This document shows positions 9,868 to 21,043 of a stretch of DNA of 64,000 nt, piece by piece. Under the pieces are notes generated by a model. The model ran no database searches. It had not been told where the DNA came from and worked only from the letters and a program-made list of their open reading frames with translations. The stretch lies in the NCBI GenBank assembly GCA_021186555.1, contig JAJKFL010000042.1:45564480-45628479 (forward strand), in the 5' to 3' direction. How positions within the stretch are numbered: position 1 is the first letter of the stretch; each line of letters starts with the position of its first letter. The stretch is from Reticulitermes speratus. Lineage: Eukaryota; Arthropoda; Insecta; Blattodea; Rhinotermitidae. The position numbers and the translations under genes are program-made.

Positions 9868-10146
9868 CATCTGTCTGTCTGTCTGTCTACTGATCCTTCG
9901 TTTCAACTGTCCATCCACCCCTACCCACCTACCTACCTACCTACCTACCTACCTACTGGTCTTTCTCCGACTACCTCCCTCACTCCCTCCCGTCCTGTCT
10001 GTCTATCTATCTGTCTATGTATGTCTCTCTGTCTATCTATCTATCTGTCTATCTCTCTATCTGTCTGTCTACCTCTATCTGTCTATCTATCTATCTATGT
10101 ATCTGTCTGTCTGTCTATCTCTCTATCTGTCTGTCTATCTATCTAT
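9868..10146 (+). repeat. Tetranucleotide microsatellite (CTGT/CTAT/CTAC), left part
   Basis: A long CTNT-type repeat with a CTAC block near 9930-9955. It is open in several frames simply because the unit lacks stops. Confidence 0.98.
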
Positions 10147-10429
10147 AAAGTAAAGTAAAGTTTTCCCTATAACAGGCCATGAAAGCCCAAAGGGGGAGTA
10201 GAGGTATAGCTCTACTCATTCTTGACACCGGCGCTAGTTGGGGGTGGGTGGTCAGCACCACGCCCCGGCCGCTTTACCCCCGGGAAAGACCCGGTACCCA
10301 TTGTATAGGAGGCTGGGTAGGCCCCAGGGCCGGTCTGGACGTATGCGAAAAATCTCGCCCCCACCGGGATTCGATCCCCGGACCGTCCAGCCCGTAGCGA
10401 GTCGCTATACCGACTACGCTATCCCGGCC
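10147..10429 (-). mobile_element. SINE family A, full length, inside microsatellite
   Basis: It is a complete minus-strand copy, from the AAAGTAAAGTAAAG tail through the core (TTTACCCCCGGGAAAGACCC) to the tRNA head (GATTCGATCCCCGG and the A-box complement). Flanking CTATCTATA occurs on both sides, but it cannot be told from the surrounding repeat. The split microsatellite shows the SINE arrived after the array existed. Confidence 0.93.
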
Positions 10430-10501
10430 CTCCTATCTATATCTATATATATATCTACCTATCTATCTGTCTGTCTCTCTATCTGTCTGTCTGTGTGTCT
10501 G

Positions 10502-10533
<32 letters not shown>

Positions 10534-10625
10534 CTTGTCTGTCTGTCTAACTATCTACCTATCTATCTGTATATCTATCTGTCTACCTATCTATCTGTAT
10601 ATCTATCTATCTATCTATCTATCTA

Positions 10626-10656
<31 letters not shown>

Positions 10657-10691
10657 GTCTGTCTGTCTGTCTGTCTATCTCTCTCTGTCTG

Positions 10692-10750
<59 letters not shown>

Positions 10751-10817
10751 GTCTGTCTGTCTGTCTATCTATATATCTATCTATCTGTCTGTCTGTCTGT
10801 CTATCTCTCTCTGTCTG

Positions 10818-10849
<32 letters not shown>

Positions 10850-10914
10850 CCTGTCTGTCTATTTACCTATCTATCTATCTATCTGTCTATCTATCTATGT
10901 ATCTATCTATCTAT
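10430..10914 (+). repeat. Tetranucleotide microsatellite, right part
   Basis: Continues the CTAT/CTGT pattern, with higher-order repetition of blocks such as CTATCTCTCTCTGTCTGTCT at about 10675 and 10800. Probably slippage plus unequal exchange. Confidence 0.98.
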
Positions 10915-11164
10915 GTTGATGTTGCAAGGCACCATTTAAGAACATGTTTTCCACCAAAATCCTCTGTACATTTCCCACGTCCCCCAACCAATCGTCATGC
11001 CCTACAACGGTCACATCCCACACCTCGTCGTCACAACATACACGAAGTTCGTCCTTATGCCATATAACAAAGTGTCTACTTACATAACATTCTGAATTCC
11101 AAATAAGTCCCACAGATCTTAGTTCTACAAGCACATGTAAAATGGTGCAGGCAGTCCCGTTAAA

Positions 11165-11368
11165 CCCCAAGCAGACACAAAACGGACGTAGAGGTACAGC
11201 TCGGCCCATACTCGACCTCTTATAGAGAACCAGTACGCACTGGAGATGATGGATGGGCCTCGGGACCCGTCTGGATGTGTCCGTAAAATCTCGCCACCAC
11301 CGAGGTACGAACCCCGGACCGTCCAGCCCGTAGCGACGAGTCGCTATACCGACTGAGCTATCCCGGCC
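11165..11368 (-). mobile_element. SINE family A, diverged
   Basis: The tRNA head is well preserved (ACCCCGGACCGTCCAGCCCG; a duplicated CGAG in the anticodon region). The body is degraded and shortened, and the 3' tail is not recognisable. No clear target duplication. Confidence 0.8.
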
Positions 11369-11694
11369 ACATAAGTACTTTTAGTTTATGTTTGCCTGTC
11401 CACTTAACACCGAAGTGTATGTTGGGCAACGCGGGATGAATATATCGCGAAGTAAACTTAAGAAAGATACAGATTTGTTTGAAAAATTAAATACATATGT
11501 CGTCAAAACCTCCCTAATATCTTCTGTCCATTTTGATGTCCAATATAAAACGCGGCGTCGGTAGTACGAAACAAATGTCATAAGGTACGATTTTGTTGAA
11601 CAACAACAACATTACATTAAATTAAGTTATAGACCAACTGATGCACTTTTTAAAGCACTTTTTAAGTAGCTTTATTAAAAATGTTAAAATTGTA

Positions 11695-11734
11695 CCCCTA
11701 CACGTGTTTCGATCCTAGGATCATCGTCAGGGGG
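11695..11734 (-). ncRNA. Hammerhead-like motif (left arm)
   Basis: On the minus strand: CCCC, CTGACGA, an extra T, GATCC/GGATC stem, GAAA, CACGTG, TA, GGGG. It mirrors the right-arm motif. See 11955-11994. Confidence 0.5.
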
Positions 11735-11954
11735 TTTTTTTGCTAAAAGCTACGTCACTTCAATCACATGGTTTAAAATATTCCATTGGCACTATAAAAC
11801 ATATGTTAAAATCTTGTAAAAATATATGTTAAAAAGTTGTAAAATTATAAAAAATTATAAAAACACTGTAGATGTTAGATTTTAACATATGTTTTATAGT
11901 GCCAATGGAATATTTAAACCATGTGATTGAAGTGACGTAGCTTTTAGCAAAAAA

Positions 11955-11994
11955 CCCCCTGACGATGATCCTAGGATCGAAACACGTGTAGGGG
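11955..11994 (+). ncRNA. Hammerhead-like motif (right arm)
   Basis: Positions: stem I 5' CCCC 11955-11958; core CTGACGA 11959-11965; one unpaired T; stem II GATCC 11967-11971 with GGATC 11974-11978; GAAA 11979-11982; palindromic stem III CACGTG 11983-11988; TA 11989-11990 (expected cleavage after A); stem I 3' GGGG 11991-11994. Family knowledge: hammerheads need CUGANGA, GAAA and UH. The extra T before stem II departs from the standard fold, so activity is uncertain. Confidence 0.5.
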
Positions 11995-12259
11995 TACAAT
12001 TTTAACAATTTTAATAAAGCTACTTAAAAAGTGCTTTAAAAAGTGCATCGGTTGGTCTATAACTTAATTTAATATGACGAAGATGCACGGTGGCAACAGT
12101 GTGAAACAACATTACACTTTTATCTGCAAGGTGCTGAGGGCCTTCAATGCGCATCTGAAATAAAGCCAGCTGTTTCTTCTCAAAACACTTCTCAAATTCT
12201 ATTTCGGTTCCTACCGCCAAAGAGTGTTGTAAGACGTATTTTCAGTACATGTGGGATTT

Positions 12260-12428
12260 GTGGTGGACATTCACTTCCAATTGATGCTAGTCTGTTTTGT
12301 GTTTTAACACCGTCTCGTTTGTTCCGTTGCACTGCCTCCATCTTCAGGGTGACCGAGATTGTTTTTGTCCACCTGAGCCAATTTCAGTAACACAGAAGAT
12401 GGAGGAAGAACGTAACTCCCCGAAATGT
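12260..12428 (+). mobile_element. Small fold-back element carrying SINE E, locus 1
   Basis: TTCACTTCCAATTGATGCTA, CTGCCTCCATCTTCAGGG and CAGAAGATGGAGG form an imperfect fold-back. The same sequence recurs at 26124-26279 with the same SINE joined at the same base. Confidence 0.75.
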
Positions 12429-12718
12429 AGGCCGTGCCATGACTCAGGAGGTTAGTCGCCGGCCTCTCACCGCGGAGGCCCGGGTTCTATTCCGGGTCAG
12501 TCTATGTGGGACTTGTGGTGGACAAAGTGGCACTGAGACAAGTTTTTCCCCGAGTACTTCGCTTTTCCCCGGTTAATTTCATTCCACCTGTGCTCCATTA
12601 CATGGAGAAATGGAAAAAATTGATCATCTTTCATCTTCATCACAGGGTTGCACAATAAGCCTTAAGGCTGCGGTGCGTCCGTAGCTTCTGCTGCGGGGAC
12701 CTTCTCAAAGGAAAAAAA
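12429..12718 (+). mobile_element. SINE family E
   Basis: tRNA-like head GACTCAGGAGGTTAGTCGCC with B-box region CCGGGTTCTATTCCGGG. Body GGACAAAGTGGCACTGAGAC, GTGCTCCATTACATGGAGAA and CAATAAGCC, then a CTGCGGGG end and an A-rich tail. It matches the copy at 26280-26567. No target duplication is visible here, because the right flank is unrelated to the left. Confidence 0.85.
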
Positions 12719-13482
12719 CCCTATATACTCCTATGTTTTTATGTTTTCACATAGAGTAGGCTACAACATTATCTTCCTCTTTCTGGTTTTCTATACTTTC
12801 TTAGGATTTGTGTGTGTCTGTCTCCTTCTAAATAACAGAACCAGTTTGCACGAAACTTGATCACATAAGTCCACAACACTCTTGGACCTTCGAATTTTCT
12901 ACAATCAACAACAATATGGCGGACCCGATAAATTATGACAGCGACAGCAGCACCACCTACCGTGTGTTTCTTAAATGACAGAGTTTAATAAAATCTGCAA
13001 CTTTTGTTAAAACAACTGTTCTTCTTTTTTTGGTATTACTAATGAAACACTGGCGTCAAGCTTCTGACAATTGATACAACTCTACAACATAAAGATACGT
13101 AGACACTATTTGTGGAATGTACTTTGTAACAGCTCTCAAACATGGCGGCAATGCGAATCTTTGATATAATATCCGACAAATTTAAGACAGAATCTGTAAG
13201 AATAGAAACCCATACAATAAGACAACATTGTGTATGACTTCTCCTTGAAACTTCTTGTGCCTTTCTTTCTACATAATTACGTTCATCTCTGCTCCATCCT
13301 CTACAGACCAAAAGACAGGGTGACTAGTAGTGAAGAAAATTCAAATCAATCCAGCTAGTTCAATTCGAACACGTCACCAAGTGCATAATAAAAAAAAAAT
13401 TCAAAATTAGTCAATACCATAAATACCCAACTCTGTGTTTAATACACGCATACACACATTACACACTTTCCATTTACATTTT
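12719..13482. other. No recognised feature
   Basis: AT-rich sequence with short random frames. Nothing recognised. Confidence 0.55.
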
Positions 13483-13740
13483 CTTTTTTTCATGGCGCAA
13501 CAGCCCCTAGTGGGTCAGGGTCTCCTCATTATCGAGGCTTCACGATCACGCTCAGACACATCCCACTCGGTATGACTCCTCTTGACGAGTGATCAGCCCG
13601 ATGCAGAGACCTGTATCTGACAACACACAACACTCACAAGAAACAGAGATCCATGCCCCCGGCGGGATTCGAACCCGCAATCCCAGCAAGCGAACGGTCG
13701 CAGACCCACGCCTTAGACCGCGGGGCCATTGGGATCGGCT
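13483..13740 (-). mobile_element. SINE family B
   Basis: The minus-strand copy runs from the T-rich tail and CAGCCCCTAGTGGG through TCGAGGCTTCACGATCACG to the head (GGGATTCGAACCCGC, CCACGCCTTAGACCGC, GGGATCGGC). Near full length. I found no convincing target duplication. Confidence 0.9.
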
Positions 13741-14365
13741 CTCATATATGTACTTTACATATTTATAATGCCTATGTGCATGTTTGCAATATTGGGGCTG
13801 TATCTGCTCCCCTTGTAATTCTTGTGGGTAAAGCGGGCTGCATTACCGGTAATACGTTATTCCTATGGGGAAAGGCTGAAGTAATAGTGAAGTGCTCATT
13901 AAAAGAACATGTGACTGGTAAATCAGGCTGCAATTTAAGACTATCTTCGGCACAAATTACTCTGTCAATGGCAGGAACAGTACACACACCTTAATGTCTA
14001 TCTAGCTCTCAGCCTATAACAAATTGCTCACGGAAATATTTCAAAACATGAATCCGTGTAAGAATGAACTATGTCACGAAGGGCTCATTTTGAGCAAATG
14101 GTCAAGAAATTCCGCCGTTATTTATGCAACACTGACCGACCAACATTAGGAATAACTGTAAGGGCTTTCAGGATATGACGCAGTCCAGTTTCGTAGCCAG
14201 TTAAATATCTACCAAACGAAACGGCGTCAATTCGAGAAAATAGTAATTTTCAACCTCAGTGCAGTTGATAGTTTGACATATGATTTACAAGCGTATTTAC
14301 GTATTGACGAGTGCAACAGATCCTAAGCTAGTCGAAGGCATTTCATGTTTTACCAAAATTTTTCT
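13741..14365. other. No recognised feature
   Basis: Short random frames only. Confidence 0.55.
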
Positions 14366-16947
14366 TTAACATTTTAAAGCCCAGTGGTTCCTATATGTAC
14401 CGCCAGGTTTAACATTCAACAATTCTACGTTCTGCCCACACAGTGTATTTATGTGTTTTGTGTGGATCTCAGAACAAACTGCGATTATTTCACTGTACAG
14501 CATTAACTGACTGGTTTGTATAACTGAGACGGAGTGTGTTTACTGCGCGGTACGGACTGTATTTAGTGTTTTGTGTGGATCTCAGGACAAACAGCGATTA
14601 TTTCACTGTACAACATTAACTGACTGGTTTGTATAACTGAGACGGAGTGTGTTTACTGCGCGGTACGGACTGTATTTATGTGTTTTGTGTGGATCTCAGA
14701 ACAAACAGCGATTATTTCACTGTACAACATTAACTGACTGGTTTGTATAACTGAGACGGAGTGTGTTTACTGCGCGGTACGGACTGTATTTATGTGCAAT
14801 GTATATTAACACTTTAAAGCTCAGTGGTTACTATATGTACCACCATGTTTAACATTCAACAATTCTACGTTTTGCCCACACAGTGTATTTATGTGTTTTC
14901 TGTGGATCTCAGAACAAACAGCGATTATTTCACTGTACAACATTAACTGACTGGTTTGTATAACTGAGACGGAGTGTGTTTACTGCGCGGTACGGACTGT
15001 ATTTATGTGTTTTGTGTGGATCTCAGAACAAACAGCGATTATTTCACTGTACAGCATTAACTGACTGGTTTGTATAACTGAGACGGAGTGTGTTTACTGC
15101 GCGGTACGGACTGTATTTATGTGCAATGTATATTAACACTTTAAAGCTCAGTGGTTACTATATGTACCACCATGTTTAACATTCAACAATTCTACGTTTT
15201 GCCCACACAGTGTATTTATGTGTTTTCTGTGGATCTCAGAACAAACAGCGATTATTTCACTGTACAACATTAACTGACTGGTTTGTATAACTGAGACGGA
15301 GTGTGTTTACTGCGCGGTACGGACTGTATTTATGTGTTTTGTGTGGATCTCAGAACAAACAGCGATTATTTCACTGTACAGCATTAACTGACTGGTTTGT
15401 ATAACTGAGACGGAGTGTGTTTACTGCGCGGTACGGACTGTATTTATGTGCAATGTATATTAACACTTTAAAGCTCAGTGGTTACTATATGTACCACCAT
15501 GTTTAACATTCAACAATTCTACGTTTTGCCCACACAGTGTATTTATGTGTTTTGTGTGGATCTCAGAACAAACAGCGATTATTTCACTGTACGGCATTAA
15601 CTGACTGGTTTGTATAACTGAGACGGAGTTGTTTACTGCGCGGTACGGACTGTATTATGTGTTTTGTGTGGATCTCAGAACAAACAGCGATTATTTCACT
15701 GTACAGCATTAACTGACTGGTTTGTATAACTGAGACGGAGTGTGTTTAGTGCGCGGTACGGACTGTATTTATGTGTTTTGTGTGGATCTCAGAACAAACA
15801 GCGATTATTTCACTGTACAACATTAACTGACTGGTTTGTATAACTGAGACGGAGTGTGTTTACTGCGCGGTACGGACTGTATTTATGTGTTTTGTGTGGA
15901 TCTCAGAACAAACAGCGATTATTTCACTGTACAGCATTAACTGACTGGTTTGTATAACTGAGACGGAGTGTGTTTACTGCGCGGTACGGACTGTATTTAT
16001 GTGTTTTGTGTGGATCTCAGAACAAACAGCGATTATTTCACTGTACGGCATTAACTGACTGGTTTGTATAACTGAGACGGAGTGTGTTTACTGCGCGGTA
16101 CGGACTGTATTTATGTGTTTTGTGTGGATCTCAGAACAAACAGCGATTATTTCACTGTACAGCATTAACTGACTGGTTTGTATAACTGAGACGGAGTGTG
16201 TTTAGTGCGCGGTACGGACTGTATTTATGTGTTTTGTGTGGATCTCAGAACAAACAGCGATTATTTCACTGTACAACATTAACTGACTGGTTTGTATAAC
16301 TGAGACGGAGTGTGTTTACTGCGCGGTACGGACTGTATTTATGTGTTTTGTGTGGATCTCAGAACAAACAGCGATTATTTCACTGTACAGCATTAACTGA
16401 CTGGTTTGTATAACTGAGACGGAGTGTGTTTACTGCGCGGTACGGACTGTATTTATGTGTTTTGTGTGGATCTCAGAACAAACAGCGATTATTTCACTGT
16501 ACGGCATTAACTGACTGGTTTGTATAACTGAGACGGAGTGTGTTTACTGCGCGGTACGGACTGTATTTATGTGTTTTGTGTGGATCTCAGAACAAACAGC
16601 GATTATTTCACTGTACAGCATTAACTGACTGGTTTGTATAACTGAGACGGAGTGTGTTTACTGCGCGGTACGGACTGTATTTATGTGTTTTGTGTGGATC
16701 TCAGAACAAACAGCGATTATTTCACTGTACAGCATTAACTGACTGGTTTGTATAACTGAGACGGAGTGTGTTTACTGCGCGGTACGGACTGTATTTATGT
16801 GTTTTGTGTGGATCTCAGAACAAACAGCGATTATTTCACTGTACGGCATTAACTGACTGGTTTGTATAACTGATATGGAGTGTGTTTACTGCGCGGTACG
16901 GACTGGGTCTTTAAATAAGTGTTTACGCTTCGTCTTTAAAGGGTTAA
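14366..16947 (+). mobile_element. TTAA-bounded element filled with 114-bp satellite
   Basis: The block starts TTAACATTTTAAAGCCCAG and ends CTTTAAAGGGTTAA, so both edges carry TTAA and similar A/T-rich ends. The inverted block at 59522-61570 has the same edges. Inside are about 19 monomers of 114 bp (TGGATCTCAGAACAAACAGC, ACTGACTGGTTTGTATAACT, GCGCGGTACGGACTG). TTAA target sites are typical of piggyBac-type elements, but there is no transposase. The piggyBac link is inference. Confidence 0.6.
14447..16905 (+). repeat. 114-bp satellite array with higher-order structure
   Basis: In the left half two monomers plus a 99-bp spacer (the element's own end sequence, GTTTAACATTCAACAATTC) repeat every 327 bp (spacers at 14791, 15118, 15445). 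In the right half monomers differ at ACAAC/ACAGC/ACGGC and at TTTACTG/TTTAGTG. The order ggc, agc with TTTAGTG, aac, agc occurs twice, a four-monomer (456-bp) higher-order unit. Confidence 0.95.
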
Positions 16948-17049
16948 TACCACCTGAGGTTTCAGCTTCCCATCTAGCCGAGATTTACGAACTGACCTCT
17001 TCACTTCAGTTTTCTCATCTAAACTTTTGCAAACATTTGTTATCAAACA

Positions 17050-17165
17050 TTATTACTGTATTTCTAGATGTGATGCCGTGCAAATTGGTGGACAGGTAGC
17101 AACGTTTCGGACGAATCTGCCTACCAGACTGCACGGCGTTAAATCCTGTAATCTTCATAGTTACA
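17050..17165. mobile_element. Short fold-back remnant
   Basis: GATGCCGTGCAAATTGGTGG and CTACCAGACTGCACGGCG are inverted around CAACGTTTCGGACG. It resembles the GTTTCGG-containing fold-back elements elsewhere in the window. No target duplication identified. Confidence 0.55.
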
Positions 17166-17763
17166 ATTGCTTCAAATTTCGCAAAGTTTTAGGGTATACT
17201 GTAGAGGATACAGTGGAGATATGCAAGTCATTTAAAGTGAACAGAGAAATATATTGATACAGCAGGGTCATGAGTTCGATCCCGCTTCATTCTCCAAACA
17301 GTCGTGAGTTGCTCAAATTCAGCATTAACTGTATATCTGTATTCGGTTTTAAGGCACTTGAAGTGTATCGTAGATCAGGTGAATGACCTGTCAAAAAAAC
17401 TTCATGAAGCAGAAGCCAGCTTAAAAAAGCTGATAGTTCCTCAGCTAACCACGAATTACCCCACAATCTCTTGAAACCCAAAAGCTCATCAACATGTTCA
17501 CAACGGCAGTCAGCTGTCCAATTCTGAGCCAAAGGAATCCACGTCAGAGACTCCCACCCCTTGTCTTTAAGCTCCACCAATGATATGGTTCCATTTCCCT
17601 ACCAAACTTTTATATGTTTCTCTTCTCTCTCATGGGTGCTACGTGCCCGACTCATCACATTTTCTAAGATTTGATCATTCTAATAATATTTGGTTAAGAA
17701 TACAAATCATTAAGCTCCTCGTTGTGACATTTTCTCCAGTTGCCTTTTAATTCCTCCCTTTTA
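17166..17763. other. No gene; possible tRNA-like B-box remnant near 17270
   Basis: GGGTCATGAGTTCGATCCCG looks like a decayed SINE head. Otherwise nothing recognised. Confidence 0.45.
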
Positions 17764-19078
17764 CGCTCCAACATCTTCCTCAGCACCATATTCTCAAACA
17801 CTACGCTCCAACATGTTCCTCAGCACCATATTCTCAAACACTACGCTCCAACATCTTCCTCAGCACCATATTCTCAAACACTACGCTCCAACATGTTCCT
17901 CAGCACCATATTCTCAAACACTACGCTCCAACATGTTCCTCAGCACCATATTCTCAAACACTATGCTCCAACATGTTCCTCAGCACCATATTCTCAAACA
18001 TTACGCTCCAACATCTTCCTCAGCACCATATTCTCAAACACTACGCTCCAACATCTTCCTCAGCACCATATTCTCAAACATTACGCTCCAACATCTTCCT
18101 CAGCACCATATTATCAAAACACTACGCTCCAACATGTTCCTCAGCACCATATTCTCAAACACTACGCTCCAACATGTTCCTCAGCACCATATTCTCAAAC
18201 ACTACTCTCCATCTAGCACCATATTCTCAAACACTACGCTCCAACATCTTCCTCAGCACCATATTCTCAAACACTACGCTCCAACATCTTCCTCAGCACC
18301 ATATTCTCAAACACTACGTTCCAACAAGTTCCTCAGCACCACATTCTCAAACACTACGCTCCAACATGTTTCTCAGCACCATATTCTCAAACACTACGCT
18401 CCAACATGTTCCTCAGCACCATATTCTCAAACACTACGCTCCAACATGTTCCTCAGCACCATATTCTCAAACACTACACTCCAACATCTTCCTCAACACC
18501 ATATTCTCAAACACTACGCTCCAACATGTTCCTCAGCACCATATTCTCAAACACTACACTCCAACATCTTCCTCAACACCATATTCTCAAAACCTACGCT
18601 CCAATATGTTCCTCAGCACCATATTCTCAAACACTACGCTCCAACATGTTCCTCAGCACCATATTCTCAAACACTACGCTCCAACATGTTCCTCAGCACC
18701 ATATTCTCAAACACTACACTCCAACATCTTCCTCAACACCATATTCTCAAACACTACGCTCCAACATGTTCCTCAGCACCATATTCTCAAACACTACACT
18801 CCAACATCTTCCTCAACACCATATTCTCAAAACCTACGCTCCAATATGTTCCTCAGCACCATATTCTCAAACCTACACTCCAACATCTTCCTCAACACCA
18901 TATTCTCAAAACCTACGCTCCAATATGTTCCTCAGCACCATATTCTCAAACACTACACTCCAACATCTTCCTCAACACCATATTCTCAAAACCTACGCTC
19001 CAATATGTTCCTCAGCACCATATTCTCAAAACCTACGCTCCAATATGTTCCTCAGCACCATATTCTCAAACACTACCC
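17764..19078 (+). repeat. 40-bp minisatellite, about 33 copies
   Basis: The unit contains CTCCAACATGTTCCTCAGC and ACCATATTCTCAAACACTAC. Variants (CATCTTCC, CCTCAACACC, AAACCTACG) recur in blocks at the right end, showing unequal exchange. The unit is not a multiple of three yet stop-free in three forward frames, which gives long spurious frames. Confidence 0.98.
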
Positions 19079-19374
19079 CATTTTGACTTGATATTGTCTT
19101 TCCAATATTTAAAATTTAACACACTGTTGCAAAATTTATTATCTGTATCCATGTTTCGATTCTTCCCAACATTATGTTCAAACATATAAACATGTACTTA
19201 GTGTCAGCACTTTTATAGACCGATTTCCTTTCTGGCTACTCACATGACCATTACAGCCATTTTATACACGTCCTCTTTCGCAGCGGTGTTGTCAAATAAG
19301 CAATAATTTAAGAGTGAAGTCAATTGCTTAATAAATCAATGTTGGGGTGGATAGCAGGAGGATCATTGTCATGT
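19079..19374. other. No recognised feature
   Basis: AT-rich flank of the 40-bp array. Nothing recognised. Confidence 0.5.
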
Positions 19375-19757
19375 AACAGGGTAGGTTGGGGGGGCTGTAG
19401 TGTTGAGATCAACAGAATTTGTAGAGTGACTGTTCACCAACCCTTTTCCCCCCTGGCAGGTAGACAGCACATACAGCAAGAGAATCGAGCGGGTTTTCCA
19501 ACCCACTGAGGGGGCAGGCCTGCAGGAAGTGAGGGCTTCAACATCGATTTTCCCCTGCGCTTCACCCCCAACCCTCCCCTTACAAGCCAATCCAACACGG
19601 TCATAGTCGTACGAATGCTGTGCGGATGGTATATACCTGCGATGTACTGTGCGTTCAAAATACCACAGATGGCCTCAAATGCCATGCGCTGTTGTATTAC
19701 AAGGCATATGGAACTGAGCAATGCCATGTAACCACTTGCACTAAACCCGAAGAGCAA
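19375..19757 (-). pseudogene. Possible decayed piggyBac-like C-terminal fragment
   Basis: The minus strand reads LKPSLPAGLPPQ, then GKPARFSCCMCC, then ARGEKG. The spacing resembles the Cys-rich C-terminal end of piggyBac-type transposases (P-P, then basic residue, C-x-x-C, then G-(K/E)-R). Most expected cysteines beyond that point are missing and the frame is broken. This is a weak resemblance by eye. It may be chance. Confidence 0.2.
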
Positions 19758-20017
19758 ATTCTTTGGTAATGGAGTTCACCATAACCGAGGAGGAACGAAT
19801 GACATACTTGTAAAGGGTAATGCCGACCTCGTTGCAATGTACGGACCTGTTTTTGACATCCTGTCGACTTTGGTGAACCGTAAGGTCGTTTATGCTTTTA
19901 AGAATATTACAAATTAAAAACCACCTCCATTTTGGGCAGTAGATGGAATTTAAAACACAGTCATTGAAAAGTTATGGTAGAAATGTACATCAGCTTAATT
20001 ATTTACCACAATTGTGT

Positions 20018-20215
20018 GGAGGAGGAGTGGAGATGTAGCTCCACACATTCTTATTTTCCCCCACTAGCTACAGCTGACTGATTAGTTTCACACCCCAGCA
20101 CTAATTGGACAGGAGCCAGAGTGGGTTTCAGAGTAGGTCTTGACGATTTGGAGAAAAGAGAAATTTCCATCCGGAAATGGAACACCGACTTCTTGGTTAT
20201 CTAGCCCGAAGTCTG
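20018..20215 (-). mobile_element. Old SINE remnant (A-like)
   Basis: GGAGTGGAGATGTAGCTCC, a CACTAG motif and a decayed head near 20195 follow the order of family A on the minus strand. No clean boundaries. Confidence 0.45.
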
Positions 20216-20579
20216 GACTACCCAGACAGATAAATCCCCGGCTGCTGTCTATAATAAGAGCAGTCACCAGACAAGCAGTCGCGTAAATCTCTCTATCTCA
20301 CAGTGTTATTTAACGAAACGTCGATTGCTGCGATTCTATAGGTCAGTGAAAGATGTAGGAAATATCAGTATACAGCATTGGTGTACGGAGACTGATAGGC
20401 GAAATCGAAGTACTCGGAGAAAAACCTGTCTCAGTGCCACTTTCTTCACCATAAATCCCACAGGGACTGACGTGGAACCGTTCCGTGCCTCCACAGTGCG
20501 AGGTAGCGGACTAACGGCCAAACAATCATGTACTCCTGCCCCTGTGAACACCGTGAAGGCGTATGTCGGATTGTAGGCA
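20216..20579. other. No recognised feature
   Basis: A random 83-codon frame without domain signature. Nothing recognised. Confidence 0.5.
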
Positions 20580-20815
20580 CAGCTCCATCTATTTTACATC
20601 GGCACTAGGTTAACTTAAGTGATCAGGTTCACGAACCAGCCGCTTTACCTCGTGAGAAAGCACCTCCCCAACGCTGCTCCTTGAATAACAGACTGGGTGG
20701 GCCCCAGAACTGGTCAGGGCGCTCTGAACGGAACGAACGTCTCTCGACACTGTCTGAAATCGAAATACAAATTCTCGTTCTTCTAGCCTTTGTCCCTAGT
20801 CACTATATCGACAAC
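20580..20815 (-). mobile_element. Old SINE remnant with A/D-type core
   Basis: GCACTAGGTTAAC, CCAGCCGCTTTACCTCG and ACTGGGTGGGCCCCAGAACT match the A core. The head (CGAAATACAAATTC, TCACTATATCGAC) is heavily decayed. Confidence 0.6.
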
Positions 20816-21043
20816 TGACAGTCACATCTGTTAATTTAAATTAAACGGCGTAATGCTAATTAAACAAAAACAAACAATAAAATGGGATCGTCGGGAAAGA
20901 GCGTGTCCTGACGAATGTAGCGACATAAAACTGACGTATTTCTGAGAATATCTGAGAATAAAAGGTATCAGTAAAAGGACATGCAGTTTCGAGCAGATCT
21001 CAATTGCCATACTTTACGACCGCATCGATACTTATTGGTACAG

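Larger units (their letters stand above)
11617..12104 (+). mobile_element. Fold-back element with hammerhead-like arms, 12-bp target duplication
   Basis: Two arms of about 195 bp (11617-11816 and 11878-12073) are near-perfect inverted repeats around a short AT-rich centre. Each arm carries a hammerhead-like motif. Only the right side continues past the arm, into ATGACGAAGATGCACGGTGG. A perfect 12-bp duplication AACAACATTACA sits at 11605-11616 and 12105-12116 and fixes both ends. The end AAGATGCACGGTG is shared with the element at 35284-35647. No reading frame of note. Confidence 0.88.

Noticed and set aside
10238-11067. 233- and 190-codon frames rich in YLSIYLS
   Set aside because: Tetranucleotide CTAT/CTGT microsatellite plus a SINE head. 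Not a protein.
17813-19189. 458-codon open frame
   Set aside because: It lies on the 40-bp minisatellite, and all three forward frames are similarly open. A stop-free repeat unit explains it.
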